This document shows, piece by piece, positions 1-10,429 of a stretch of 49,222 nucleotides of DNA. The stretch comes from Stemphylium vesicarium (Eukaryota; Ascomycota; Dothideomycetes; Pleosporales; Pleosporaceae). Both the position numbers and the translations under genes were made by a program. The stretch covers positions 1 to 49,222 of the forward strand of contig QXCR01000192.1 of NCBI GenBank assembly GCA_004380135.1. The letters run 5' to 3'. The number at the start of each line of letters is the position of its first letter. The stretch's first letter is position 1. The notes under the pieces were generated by a model that saw only the letters and a program-made list of their open reading frames with translations, had not been told where the DNA came from and ran no database searches.

Positions 1-275
1 ACAGATGTCCAATTTGGCATGACAAATCGCTTTTATCACAACAGATAACCACAGCAATTCAAGATCTACAATTGTACGTTGCATATGTACAAGAAGAGCC
101 AAGACGGACGGCCTGTTGCAATAGCAGCGGCGGATTAGAAGATTACAAGGCGGTAGTAAGGTGACATTAAGTAAGGAAAAACCGGGTATATGCAGGAAGA
201 GGCAGAGCAAGTAGTGGAGCGCATGCAGTCGTACAGGGATCGGAGAGAACGAAGAGAGGATGTAAGGGAGGGCGT
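1..275. other. Sequence downstream of ARF6, no gene seen
   Basis: Presumed 3' flank and terminator of the ARF6 gene on the minus strand. The short open frames here show no family resemblance or splice structure. Confidence 0.5.
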
Positions 276-1129
276 TTATTTGGCGCCCGGTGGCAGCTTG
301 ACGTTGTTTGAGAGCCATGCCTGGGGAATGTTAGAATTGAAGTCGCAGATGACACGGAATGAACTTACCAGTCCCTCGAAGATGCCCTCTCCCGTTGTCG
401 CGCAGCTGGGCTCGACCTTCCATACGTGGTCTTTGGCGATCTTGTCTAATTGTAGCAGGTCGGAGACCTCCTTGGGCCGCATTGCTGACTGGAGTTAGTA
501 ATCTTTTCCTGTGATTCGATCGACTGCAGGGATAGTTGTACGCACCTCCGTTCAAGTCCTGCTTGTTCGCGAATACCAGCAGCAGGGCGTCCTTCATTTC
601 CCTGTCCTGGATGATCCTCGTCAGTTCCGTCTTTGCCTCCTCGATACGTGTGCGGTCGTTTGAGTCGATGACGAAGATAAGTCCTTGGGTTCCTGTGTCG
701 CATGTTAGAGAATTGTGTCGCGTGAAGATTGTCGCAAAGGATCGGACAAGGCAGGGAGCTGGATGCACGGTGCGGTCGCGTGCACGCATGTCACTCGCCT
801 ACCCGGAACGGTTCCTTCACGTGCCAACATACCAGAGAAGTAATGTCTCCATAGCGGGCGGATCTTGTCCTGGCCGCCGACATCCCAGACGTTGAACTTT
901 GTGTTTTTGTATGTGACGGTCTCGACGTTGAAGCCAACGGTGGGGATGGTGGTGACGTCCTGGTCGAGCTTGAGCTTGTAGAGGATGGCTGGGGAGATTA
1001 GCTACGAATGGTGGTTTGCACTCAGGCCGACATACTCGTCTTTCCCGCGGCGTCGAGGCCCAGCATCAACAGCCGCATCTCCTTTGATCCGAAGATCTTG
1101 GCCATGGCCTTGGATATCGACGCGCCCAT
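276..1129 (-). CDS. arf6: ARF6-type small GTPase (ADP-ribosylation factor)
   Basis: Ras-superfamily GTPase that cycles at the plasma membrane and endosomes and, in fungi, supports endocytosis and polarised growth (family knowledge). Five exons (1129-1036, 988-833, 692-546, 484-369, 320-276) join in frame to 185 residues, the usual ARF length. Visible: Gly2 for N-myristoylation, P-loop GLDAAGKT at residues 24-31, switch motif VWDVGGQDKIRPLWRHY, NKQD guanine-specificity motif and SCATTGEG. The P-loop region (MLGLDAAGKTTILYKLKLDQ) and the body resemble ARF6 more than ARF1. Introns are 47, 140, 61 and 48 nt. The last one (321-368) is a multiple of three without a stop, so retention would insert 16 residues near the C-terminus. 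The start is the only ATG giving the myristoylation context. Confidence 0.96.
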
Positions 1130-2568
1130 AATGTCTGTTTGTCGCGCTTCACACTAGAAACCAGGGTCCGGAGAGGGGTTGGTCGCGCGCGGTGGAGAGT
1201 GTGGTGGTGAAGGTGGTGGTGAAGGTGGTGAGGTTGTCGGTGGCTGCTGATAGCGAGCTATGGCTAGTGTGGCGCGATTGGGTGCGGGAATATGCTGCGT
1301 CGTCGTCGTTTTGCGGCCGAGTGCAGAGCAGTGATGGTGGAATTGAGTGGGAGAAGTCGAGAAAGATGCAGAAAGGCTAAAGAACAGGGAGTCAATCGGG
1401 CAAAACTAACGTCTGTAACAAATCGGCGTCGGTGTCTTGTCGCGGGCGCCGGCGTTGCTCGTGAAATGAGGTTTCAAGCTGGTCAGGAGTGAAACCAGAG
1501 GCAGGCGCATTGCAGATCCCAGTCTCCAGCCGTCCAAACATCCGTGCGCCACCCCAACGGCGAGCTGTTGACAGGTCCATCCTCACCGCACCACCCATCA
1601 ACAAGTCCCTAGATCGTGGTCAAAAGGGGCCGTTTGCCTGCTGCATTTAATTGCGAATCTTGGATAACATGATCCACAGGAGCTTTGCATGCGTCTGAAG
1701 CTGCAGTCTGTCTGCAGCTAAACGTGTAGTCGACCCTATGCGGTGCGATTGTGCCGCCGCCGTTTAGTTTGGACGAATGCCGGCAGACGCAGGTACGCGG
1801 CGCTACTCCTGAGATTGATGACCTTGGGTTGTCGTGGGGTGAGCTGTACTTGGAACGAACCCTTGCCCCGGATACGAGCGGTTCGCTCGGACATGTGTAG
1901 GCGTTCGCTGTGCATACCGAATGTACAAGCCCTTTTTTGTGACGTAGGAGCCCTCGGGAGGAAGAAAGGGGCCTGGCGCAATTCCCGGAACGATAGTGTA
2001 TGCTTGATCAGGATAACTTCTCCAGCTCGATCAAGGCAGAATACGAGAAATTATTCGTATCGGGTTACCTCGCCGACGAACCATCTCCATGACAAGACGC
2101 AACACCTGAGAAAAACTCAAGATCTTGACCAAGGATTTTACGCGACAAGTCCCACTACCCAAGTGGGTGCCATATATCATGACGTGTTACACTACGCGAG
2201 AAAAGCTTCCAAACAAGCACAAGTACCGAAGCTGAGGCATTACTGATTCGGGGACCTACCCTGGAGCCAAGACTATTAGCGTTGACATATGAGGGGCATA
2301 TACCGCAGTATCCATATGCTTTTATGTTGCTGTCGGTATCATGACCGCGACCATGTATGCGGCGTGCTTGACTTCCAAGTGTTGAAATCGAAGAGATACA
2401 GCAGTCGTATACTTATACTCATGTCAATGCCAATCCAATCTGAATGTGAAATAGAGGAGAAATTTCGTGATGGAATGAGTAGTCGAGGATTAATCTAAAC
2501 ATGGGTATCGTATTCTATAAGCCATGATGCACCGCTGAAATGCTGTACTGCGCCAAAGAGGCACACGC
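1130..2568. other. 1.4-kb intergenic region, no supported gene
   Basis: Holds the ARF6 5' region and the 3' flank of the mitochondrial carrier gene. The longest open frame (1743-2246, +) is Arg/Cys-rich, shows no domain, has no splice context and is not called. Confidence 0.5.
1201..1230. repeat. GGTGGTGAA-type 9-bp microsatellite
   Basis: Three to four imperfect copies of a 9-bp GGTGGTGAA unit, 72 bp upstream of the ARF6 ATG. On the ARF6 strand it is a pyrimidine-rich TTCACCACC tract, so it probably lies in the promoter or 5' UTR. Confidence 0.7.
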
Positions 2569-3636
2569 TCACTCGGGCAAGCTCCTCATCACACCCTCAA
2601 ACGCAACCAGCGCCATGGCGTTGGCCGGAAAGGCGCGCAAAAAGCATGGCACAAAGCCGCGCCAGTACCCCTTCCACCCCCCTTCTCTGTAGACGGCCTG
2701 CGCTGCGTCTCTCCACCGTGGGAACCTCCTATCCGCCAGCGGATCCGTCATGATGCGCTGCTTGATCACATCACTGGGATAGCTCGTCAGCCAGAAAATC
2801 TGAGCCGACAGACCACCCGCCCAGAAGTTGACCGCGGGCGCCGACAGATTTGTGTGTTTCTGCAGCTGCCGCGTGAAGACATCATACGTGCCCCACCAGA
2901 AGCAGAAGAATGTGCGGAAGAGCAGCGTCGCGCTCAGCCCGTGGTAGACGCCCTTGAAACCATGACCGGTATATATCTTCTTAAGACAGTCAATTGGCCC
3001 AGAGTAGAGACGCGCCGTCTTGTCCGCCGCATACTGCACTTGCAGACGTGCCTTGATATGCTCCACGGGCGCTGCAATAAAAGACACCGTCCAGCCTGCC
3101 ATTGTACCCGCGAGGGCGTGACCGTATGCCGGCAGCTTGCCCTGCTTGCCCTGCTGCTCACCGAATCGGACGTACGAGGGGGGATTGAAGACACGATCGT
3201 TGAGGACACGGCGGTATACGCTTAACGAGCCTAGCATACTTCACAATGTCAGCACAGAATCAGCCCCAGTTCAAGAATACGCACATCGAGTCCATGAACA
3301 TCCATCCCACCAGCGGCGGCGTGGCACCCTTGTACAGCCCCGCGAAGCCCTCATTCCTCAACGTCTGCATCAGACAATCCACAGGCCCTCGGAAACGCGA
3401 TATCTCAGTCGTTTGCAGCCTCACTTTAATAGTGTCGAATGGGTGACCAACTAATTCTGTTAGCAGCGCTTAACAATCCCCAACATCCACATGCCTGAAA
3501 GCTTTGCAATGCCGCTGAAGACACCAGCGACAAAGCCGCGATAGTGCTTGGGCGACTTTTGCGCCTCATCTGAAGTCGCTATCAGCGCCGTAGCCGGCGG
3601 CTTCGTATCGGTCGTTCTCAGGGCCGTGGTAGCCAT
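2569..3636 (-). CDS. Mitochondrial carrier protein, SLC25 family (YMC/Amc1-like)
   Basis: Inner mitochondrial membrane solute carrier. Three exons (3636-3495, 3450-3285, 3238-2569) join to 325 residues, normal for SLC25. All three signature repeats are present: HPFDTIKVRLQ in repeat 1, APVEHIKARLQ in repeat 2 and YPSDVIKQRI in repeat 3. The second motif with Glu-His resembles yeast Ymc1/Ymc2 and fungal Amc1 carriers, related to carnitine, ornithine and glycine carriers; the substrate cannot be read from sequence. Intron 1 (3451-3494, 44 nt) has a GC donor (GCATGT) and an AG acceptor: only this join restores the KLSVGHPFDT frame. Intron 2 is 3239-3284. Divergent from the GT8 gene across 431 bp. 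Confidence 0.93.
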
Positions 3637-4067
3637 TGTCGCGTCGCAGTCTCAGACAATCTCGGAATCATGCCTTCAGAGCGAAACTCAACACACTACA
3701 ACAACAAGCGCAACAGGTCCTCCATTATTTTCTGCAACGTTGGCAGCCTGCAGTCGGAAACGTACAAGCGTCCGCGATGCAACATGTGGTGACGATCTCG
3801 ACAGGGACCCGAGATCGGCTGGACGGTCGGACCGTTTTTTCTCGCGCTGCGCGGGCGATTTCGAATCCAGGGTCCAGAGCCTATCCAGATTGGTACGATC
3901 GTTAATACTTTGGATTAGCGGCTGTTTGCGCGACCCCTCCAAACAGAGCCGCAGTAATAGTCATAGAACGGATACGATGGCGCGATTACTTACTGCTGAC
4001 CTGAGATATATTTTACTAACCATATTCACCCCGCGCCAGCCTCATTGACGTCAAGTAAACAATCAAC
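3637..4067. promoter_or_regulatory. Shared promoter region, carrier / GT8 gene
   Basis: 431-bp intergenic stretch between divergent start codons at 3636 (-) and 4068 (+). It contains the CRE palindrome listed separately and no supported reading frame. Confidence 0.5.
4046..4053. promoter_or_regulatory. CRE/ATF palindrome TGACGTCA
   Basis: Perfect TGACGTCA inside the 10-bp palindrome TTGACGTCAA, 14 bp before the GT8 ATG. This is the consensus site of ATF/CREB-type bZIP factors such as fungal AtfA. Being so close to the ATG it may lie in the 5' UTR; function is inferred from the consensus only. Confidence 0.45.
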
Positions 4068-5108
4068 ATGACTGACAACCTCGCTACAGTGCCGGCGGAC
4101 ATCAAGTCGAAGAAGGGTATGTTTGATAGACAGAGTCTGACCGTGAAACTGACATGCGCAGTATGGACGACTCTCATCACAAATACGGCATACCTCACCG
4201 GCCTCCTCACCCTCGACCATAGCCTGAAGAAGCACGGTTCCAAATACCCGCTCGTCGCACTCTACACCGACACCTTCCCCGCCCAAGGCCACAAAGCCCT
4301 CGACGACCGCGGCATCCCCAAACAACACGTCAAGTACCTGCTGCCCAAGGTCAAAAAGGACTTTACAAACGATCCCCGCTTCTACGATTGCTGGAGCAAG
4401 TTGACGCCGTTCTCGCTCGAGGAGTATGACAGAGTGGTTCAGCTCGACAGCGACATGGTCGTGTTGAAGAACATGGATGAGCTCATGGAGTTGGAGCTGG
4501 ATGCACCAAGTGCAGGAGGCAAGGGCGATAGGGTGTTCGCGGCAAGCCACGCGTGCGTGTGCAATCCGCTCAAGAAGCCGCATTACCCCAAGGACTGGTG
4601 TGCACTACAGGCCCCGGGCAACTCTGCGCATGCTCAGCTAATATTGCATAGGATACCAGAGAACTGCGCATTCACTTCCCAGCACTTTGACCCTGCCACC
4701 GCGCAAAAGACTGGCGCTCCGTCCACTGCTGGCCTTCGCATGCCCAATGGCGGCCTCCAGGTCGTGAACCCCTCCATGGCTACCTACAATCTCATCCTGG
4801 AACAGCTCTCCAACGAGACGTCCATGTCGTACGATTTCGCCGATCAATCCCTACTCGGCGATCTGTTCAACGGGCGCTGGGTCGCTCTACCCTACACTTA
4901 TAACGCGCTAAAGACTATGCGGACAAAGGGCGTACACGACGCGATATGGAGGGACGACGAGGTCAAGAACGTACACTACATTCTGAGCCCGAAACCCTGG
5001 GACGAAGCACCTGGAAAGTGCAGTCTGGAAATCCATGAGTGGTGGTGGACGGTCGACAACGAAAGGCGCGAGATGGAGAAGAGCAAGGGGATTAATGATG
5101 GTTTCTAG
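4068..5108 (+). CDS. Glycosyltransferase family 8 protein (glycogenin/galactinol synthase-like)
   Basis: Retaining glycosyltransferase using a nucleotide sugar; the acceptor is unknown. Exons 4068-4116, 4162-4597 and 4652-5108 give 313 residues. The GT8 core starts with WTTLITNTAYLTGLLTL. The metal-binding DXD is DSD at about residues 112-114 in VVQLDSDMVVLKNMDEL, followed by the family HYPKDW-IPENCAF segment and NGGLQVVNPS. No signal peptide or membrane segment is seen, so it is probably cytosolic, like glycogenin and galactinol synthase. Intron boundaries are GTATGT/GCGCAG (45 nt) and GTGTGC/CATAG (54 nt). Both introns are multiples of three without stops, so the unspliced frame is open over its full 346 codons; the spliced form matches the family better. 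Confidence 0.9.
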   Translation: MTDNLATVPADIKSKKGMFDRQSLTVKLTCAVWTTLITNTAYLTGLLTLDHSLKKHGSKYPLVALYTDTFPAQGHKALDDRGIPKQHVKYLLPKVKKDFTNDPRFYDCWSKLTPFSLEEYDRVVQLDSDMVVLKNMDELMELELDAPSAGGKGDRVFAASHACVCNPLKKPHYPKDWCALQAPGNSAHAQLILHRIPENCAFTSQHFDPATAQKTGAPSTAGLRMPNGGLQVVNPSMATYNLILEQLSNETSMSYDFADQSLLGDLFNGRWVALPYTYNALKTMRTKGVHDAIWRDDEVKNVHYILSPKPWDEAPGKCSLEIHEWWWTVDNERREMEKSKGINDGF

Positions 5109-5261
5109 ACACGTCATGGCGTTGATGAGTGAAAAGCAATATAGAGTAGTACATGGGCGTGTGAGGCTTTTGAATACCCTAAGTAGTGGTATTTTAAGAT
5201 TTGAATGACAATTCATCAATCATTCCTCATTTCGCATCATCTATCTGTTGAATCGTCACAT

Positions 5262-6815
5262 TCATAGCTTGCCCTTGTCCTCAATCTCGCAAAACGCCTT
5301 GAATGTGACCAGACCCTCTGCACCCTCTTCATCATCAGCATCAACGTCGCTCTTGATGATGACCTCCGCAGTGGCGCCGACAAAGTAGACGAAACCCTCC
5401 TGCAGCTCCTCCTCCTTGGGTCCGACACTAATCGTGCCCTTGCCCTTTGTGCAGAGAATGATGCTGGGTCCGTCGATGGGGTCAAATGTCGCCTTGGAGC
5501 CGGTCCTGTTCAGCGCTGTTCGCACAACGGCAAACTCGGGAATCGGGGGATTGTACAACATGTTGCTCGAGTTCGAGCTGTATGCCGGCGCGTTCAACCT
5601 CACGTGCGAGTAGTCCTTTGGCGCCATCTTCTGCTCACTGATTGGCGCGTAGCTGTACGTCAGCATCTTGGTCAGGTTGTCGACATCCTTGAACTTGGGC
5701 GTGAAACCTGCGCGCACCACGTTGTCAGAGCTAGCCATGCATTCGATAATGTCGCCGGAGAGGTATGCGTGAATGTCGTCGGCCTTGAGGAACATGGCTT
5801 CGCCGATATCGAGCTTGACGTAGTTGAGGAAGAACTGAACAAACAGGCCAATGTCGCCAGGGAATTGGGAGTCCAGACGGACGACGAGATCGGAGAGCTC
5901 CTTGCCTGTGTTCGAAGGAGGACCACCGTCGGCAAACTTGTCGCCCTCCGACTTTGCAGCCTCGACGAGTTCCTTGCTTGCAGAGGCCAGCGCATCCTTG
6001 TCGGTGTTCATGAGCTTTGTGAACGCAGACTGGAGAGCCTTCTTGTTCGCCTGCATGTCCTCCTCGTTGTCTGATGTCTCCTTTCCGCTGATGGTGTCTT
6101 CAAACTTCTTCGCTTCTTCCTCGCCGACGAGGCTGCGCAGGGACGGGACAGTCTTGAGGAAATGGGCGATTTCGGCGAGGGGACGGAAACCACAGAGGCC
6201 GTCAAAGGGGGTGACCGCGATGGTCATCTCAGGCTTGTGGTTGTCATCTATTCAAAAATTAGTATCCTGGTGCTGAAATGTCAAACCAACCAACCTGGGT
6301 AGTTCTTTGGGTCGCTCGCATGCAGCTGCTCGGCAAGCTTCTTGTTTGGATGCGCCTGGATGCTCAATGCCTTGTTGATTGAGAGGACCTTGAACAGGAA
6401 CGGCAGTTTGTTTGCATATCGCTCGGCAATTTCGGTCGAGAGAAGCGCCTGGTTCTCTTCAATCAGGTCCATGAGGGTTCGCTTGGTCTCCAGGTCCTTG
6501 GAGGGAAGCGAGGGATGGGTGCCCATCCATAGCTGCAAACATGAGCGACGCGTCGAGCAATTGATGAATTACCCACCTCAGCGTATGGCTTCTCCTCTTC
6601 AATCGAAAAATCCGAGGCCGTCGCGGCGTGGAATTTGGCGGCGGCGGAGTCTTTGCCGACTTTGCCTGGGATCATTCAGCATACCGCTGACCGAGTTATG
6701 ACGTGGGCTGCGCACCCCAGTCGTAGCTGTTTACGCCTACGCAATGTCAATTGGAGTCGACATCAACATGTCCAATTAGCCTACCGCATTCTAATCTGAT
6801 GAGAGGGTTCCGCAT
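5262..6815 (-). CDS. PMI40 / manA: Mannose-6-phosphate isomerase (type I phosphomannose isomerase)
   Basis: Zinc enzyme interconverting fructose-6-phosphate and mannose-6-phosphate in the cytosol, the entry to GDP-mannose for protein glycosylation and cell-wall mannan. Five exons (6815-6785, 6736-6716, 6665-6577, 6532-6295, 6247-5262) make 454 residues, typical of fungal PMIs. Seen: N-terminal CGVNSYDWGKVG; QAHPNKKLAEQLH with zinc ligands Gln106 and His108; YPDDNHKPEM with ligand Glu133; and the C-terminal ADDIHAYLSGDIIECMA catalytic region. Exons 1 and 2 are only 31 and 21 nt, yet the frame and the family N-terminus fix them. Introns are 44-50 nt. Transcribed divergently from SGF29. Confidence 0.96.
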
Positions 6816-7131
6816 CTTGGCTGCTTTCCGTGAATGTAGATGTTGTGGTAAAGAAGCGTGGATTGGCAAGGAGCTTTGGCGGGGCCCACTCGGTTGGCGT
6901 CCCGCATAATCGTCACGATGCTGTTGGATTAAGCTCATGGAGACCTACCCCTCTTCCGTTGCTAGCGCGACTACTCCCCTGCATCTAGTCGACTACGATT
7001 AACCTCGTCTGCATTTCCCGGTCCTGGCAACCTTCTTCCACAAATCTACACCGCTCCCACATGAGCTGCCTGCACCGCGTCCGGTAACACAGAAAGCGCC
7101 GGGGAGCTGACGGGAGATCGCTTCCGCCAAC
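6816..7131. promoter_or_regulatory. Bidirectional promoter region, PMI / SGF29
   Basis: 316 bp between the divergent ATGs at 6815 (-) and 7132 (+). No TATA box or clear factor site was recognised; its role is inferred from gene orientation. Confidence 0.4.
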
Positions 7132-8832
7132 ATGGCTGCTCGAAGCAGGCCCCGCGGGCAATTGAAGGAGGAATTCGATGAGGAAAGGGTCATCTGGAAC
7201 TCGATAAAGTCCGATGGACGGCGAGTGGATCAACTCATGGTATGAACATCTCAACTAAGCCCTTGGCACCTTTGTATCTTATTAAGCTATCGCTTTCATC
7301 CCTATTCACCATGAGCGACATACCACGCGAGCTGCGCGATAGTGCTGGGTTCGTGGGCCACAATCGACTTGAACCCGGCACAAGGGTCGCGGCAAGGAGC
7401 CGGAAGAAGAGACGCGCCTTTGGGCCGACATCAAATCGGATGGCAAACGCGGCGACGCGCTCATTGTGGGACAAAGTCCACGCATGCGTAGTAACACATC
7501 ATGCATCACCACCTACTAACGAAACACAGAAAGAATCAGATGGCATCCAGGAAAAAATCCTTGCTCTTCAGGCCGAACAAGGCGCCCGCATAGGTGAGTT
7601 CAGGTCAGCTGACGGCGAGATGAAACTAACATTTCTAGAACGCGGAGAAGAACGCTCAGCTCGCATCGATGACGAGATGGAAGAGCTTTACCGCGACAAC
7701 ATTCGCAAGCTCGATGAGGCGCACGCTCTTCTTCATCCCGTCGAAGGCGGCAATGACGTCCACACACAACTGACCCTTCTCGCCGCTCTCCGCAACTCCG
7801 AAGAGGCGCAGCCATCGGCTTCACGAGCGACCAGCGTCGGGCACGGAAAGTCTGGACGCGACCGCCAGGGCAAGCGAAAGCTGACTGATAGTATCGACGA
7901 CCGCGACAGCTTGACGGCGGACAGCCCCGGAGGACCCAGCCCCAAAGTCGTCATCAGTAGCCAGAAAGACAGATTGGTTGCCAAGTCTGGCAGTAGTAGG
8001 GCAGGATCAGTCCCTGTTGCGAGAGAGGGCAGCGTGAAGATGGAGGAAGACAAGGACGATTCGGGTAAGGGTAAGATGGCTCTTCCTTCTTCCAAGCCCA
8101 AGCCCAAGATCAAATACAAGACCAAGCGATGACGTGTACCTTCGCTCTCGGCGTTCTTCTTAGACGACAGATGATACCCGCTTTGGCATCTTTCCTTATG
8201 GCTTGTTCGAGGTTTGTAGTCGGATAGGCAAGCTCAAAATTTCACCTCATCTCATCTCATACGTTTCTGTGTGCTCATGCCACGATGTACCTCTATACAG
8301 CGCCCACTTTATAGTTGCATGATGAAGCAGCGGCTGACACCTTACAGAAGTCCGACCCCGTCTGACGCCCCAGACCGAGGTGCTCTACCGCAACAATGCC
8401 AAAAACCGGTCCTCTTCGTCTTCCATGTCATTCGAGGGCGAGGGTATTCTTTGCCGCGTGACGTCTGTAATCGGCGAAGGCAAGCAGCGCCGCTACGAGA
8501 TTATAGATGCTGACCCGGATCCCCCGACGCCATCTGCACCATACCGCGCTTCCGTCAACCATCTGATACCCATTCCACCGCAATCTTCCAACGCGACGCT
8601 GCCTGATCTCAACAAAGGGAAGAATGTGCTGGCCCTTTACCCTGGGACCACTACCTTTTACAAAGCCGAGGTTGTTGCCGTTTGGAGGCAGGTCGACGGC
8701 AAAGTAAAGAAAGAAGACGGCGGAAAGGAAGGAGATACCGTTGAGAATTTAGTCAGGCTCAGGTTCGAAGGAGAGGATGAAGCAGATCGTGAGATGAGCG
8801 TTGAGAGGCGATACGTGTTGCCGGATCGGTGA
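7132..8832 (+). CDS. SGF29: SAGA complex subunit SGF29 (tandem Tudor H3K4me reader)
   Basis: SGF29 links the SAGA acetyltransferase to H3K4-methylated nucleosomes. Proposed exons 7132-7239, 7530-7593, 7639-8064 and 8348-8832 give 360 residues with consistent phases. The N-terminus MAARSRPRGQ and DEERVIWNSIKSDGRRVDQL match fungal SGF29; then come helical/coiled-coil segments to about residue 100 and a Ser-rich acidic/basic linker. The C-terminal SGF29 Tudor domain has FEGEGILCRVTSVIGEGKQRRYE and VLALYPGTTTFYKAEV. The two Tyr of the latter match the human methyl-lysine-binding Tyr238 and Tyr245. The exon 3 donor is tandem (8065 or 8071, both phase 1); the 283-nt last intron is long for this genome, so that join is the weakest. 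Intron 1 (7240-7529) contains an exon-1-like segment. Confidence 0.88.
7385..7465 (+). other. Exon-like duplicate of SGF29 exon 1 inside intron 1
   Basis: This 81-bp stretch translates as 27 residues that align with the end of exon 1. Both contain an acidic EE-rich stretch, a Trp, then IKSDG, K/R-R, x, D, x, L. It is preceded by CACAAG and followed by GTGGGA, so it could act as a phase 0-0 cassette exon between exon 1 (ends at phase 0) and exon 2 (begins at phase 0). Codons differ at many synonymous and replacement sites, so the duplication is not recent. Whether it is ever spliced in is unknown. Confidence 0.55.
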
Positions 8833-9275
8833 GGGACTGGTGGAAGCATTGTAATTGGATAATACTCACGTTGGGTACCGTGTAAAGTAGATGCAGGCTA
8901 CGCATTTTGATGCTTGGCTAATGCTCAATATTGTTATTCTTACCCATCCACTCAAGGCCAAGCCACTAGCGTGTATCTGTGCAAGGCCCACGTAGACCCT
9001 GTTCGTGGCCAACGCGACCTCGGGAGACTCCAACACTCCGCAACACGAATGTTCGCTTTGACCCCGCCAAACACCCCGCATACATTCCAGGCTTGACTGT
9101 AGCGACGCTCCGCTCATCACCTCTAATTAAGCGCTCGTTCAGGCGCTATCCCTCAATCCAATCAGACACGCGACTATCTTCAAGCCCGCCGACGCCATCG
9201 GCCCACGCCGCACGCCAACTCCACCGATATCCGCACCTATCTAATCCCCACTACACGTGCACCCCCGACTTCGCT
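8833..9275 (+). promoter_or_regulatory. Intergenic region with CCAAT box
   Basis: 443 bp between SGF29 and the next gene on the same strand. CCAATCA at 9158-9164, about 115 bp before the next ATG, fits a HAP-complex CCAAT box; CACGTG occurs at about 9254. The upstream in-frame open reading from 8979 has no family support and is treated as 5' UTR/promoter. Confidence 0.4.
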
Positions 9276-10138
9276 ATGAACAATTTCTCCTTCCTCGAAT
9301 CCGCGCAACAACAGGCCCAGCAACAGCAACAGCACAACCAATCGCGCCCACCACCGTCGCCCTCACATTCGCAAGCCGGCAGCATCGCAGCATCACAGGT
9401 CAACGGCGGCGGCCAGAACGGCGTCCCAATGGTCAATGGACTACCGAGCGGAGGCCAGCAGACGGACATGAATCATCTGTGGGCCGTAGTGCAGCAGTTG
9501 AGCCAGCTGCTGGAGGAGAACAAGGCGCAGACGAGGGGCATCGTAGAGGGGGTCGCTGCCATACAAGGGAGAGCTGCCTCGGAGGAAGGAGGGGAGGTCG
9601 GCGCCGCTGCGGGTCCGGGAGGTCGGGCGCCCATGAGAGAGCTTAATGGAGAGATTAACGGTATGTCAATTGCGGTCTGTCGAGACAACACTAACACTTC
9701 ACAGCAGCAACCCAGGCGCATCTCCAAAACCAGCTTACATCAGCACAATCGACCATTGCTTCTCTCACTGCGACGAATACATCGCTTTCCGCCCTCCTTA
9801 CAGACTACGAATCTGCTTTGACTCTTCTCCTCGACAAGCTGCGCCCGTACGCTTACTCGCAAACGTCAGCCATCCTCGCGCTTCACAAGCACTACCAGAC
9901 TCTCCTCGACCAGGAACGATCTACATCTATGGGGTTGAGACTAGAACACGCAGAATGGCAGGCTGGATTAAGTCGCGTGGCAGACAACGCGAGGAATGCT
10001 TTGCGGATGCAGGGAGAGGTTGAGGAAAGCCTGCGCGGCAAATGTAAAGAACTTGGAGAGGAGAACCGCGTGCTGAGACGCATGGTTGGCTGGGAGGAGA
10101 GGGAAACAAGCGACGATGAGGGCGAAGACAAGACTTAA
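9276..10138 (+). CDS. Gln-rich coiled-coil protein, function unknown
   Basis: Two exons (9276-9660, 9705-10138) around a 44-nt intron with GTATGT donor and CTAAC branch site give 272 residues. Residues about 9-22 are Gln-rich (CAG/CAA codons), followed by a Pro/Ser/Gly-rich disordered stretch. A helical region follows (WAVVQQLSQLLEENKAQTRG), and exon 2 is almost entirely helical with heptads (LQNQLTSAQSTIASL, ALTLLLDKLRPYAY, ESLRGKCKELGEENRVLRRM). The end is acidic. No signal peptide or membrane segment. The polypeptide looks like a cytosolic or nuclear scaffold; I do not recognise the family. The first ATG of the compact protein was chosen because upstream codons look like UTR. Confidence 0.8.
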
Positions 10139-10429
10139 CGGATATGCAATGTCGCGACGAGGTTTATTTGCATAGCGATGGCGTTCGGGTAGGATATCAT
10201 GACTACGGTCTTGCTTTGTTTGCGAAAGGTAGGCTAATTTTCGCGTAAAACACTTGAATCGACACGCAATTCTACCTGACACATCAAGCTGGACATTCCT
10301 CCGTATTCTTGCTAGTGCTTAGCCAAGTGTAGTTGATCGCTTAGTGTGGAAAAGGCATGTCGCTCCGATGCGGATGAGAGCTTATCCACCGCGTCAGCTC
10401 ATTACGGTCCACCAACGGAGAATATTGCT

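Noticed and set aside
1743..2246. 167-codon plus-strand open frame
   Set aside because: Arg/Cys-rich with irregular composition, no domain, no nearby splice or promoter signals.
4026..4583. 185-codon minus-strand frame opposite GT8
   Set aside because: Lies antisense to a well-supported coding exon; a shadow of its codon pattern.
5604..6074. 156-codon plus-strand frame
   Set aside because: Antisense shadow of the phosphomannose isomerase last exon.
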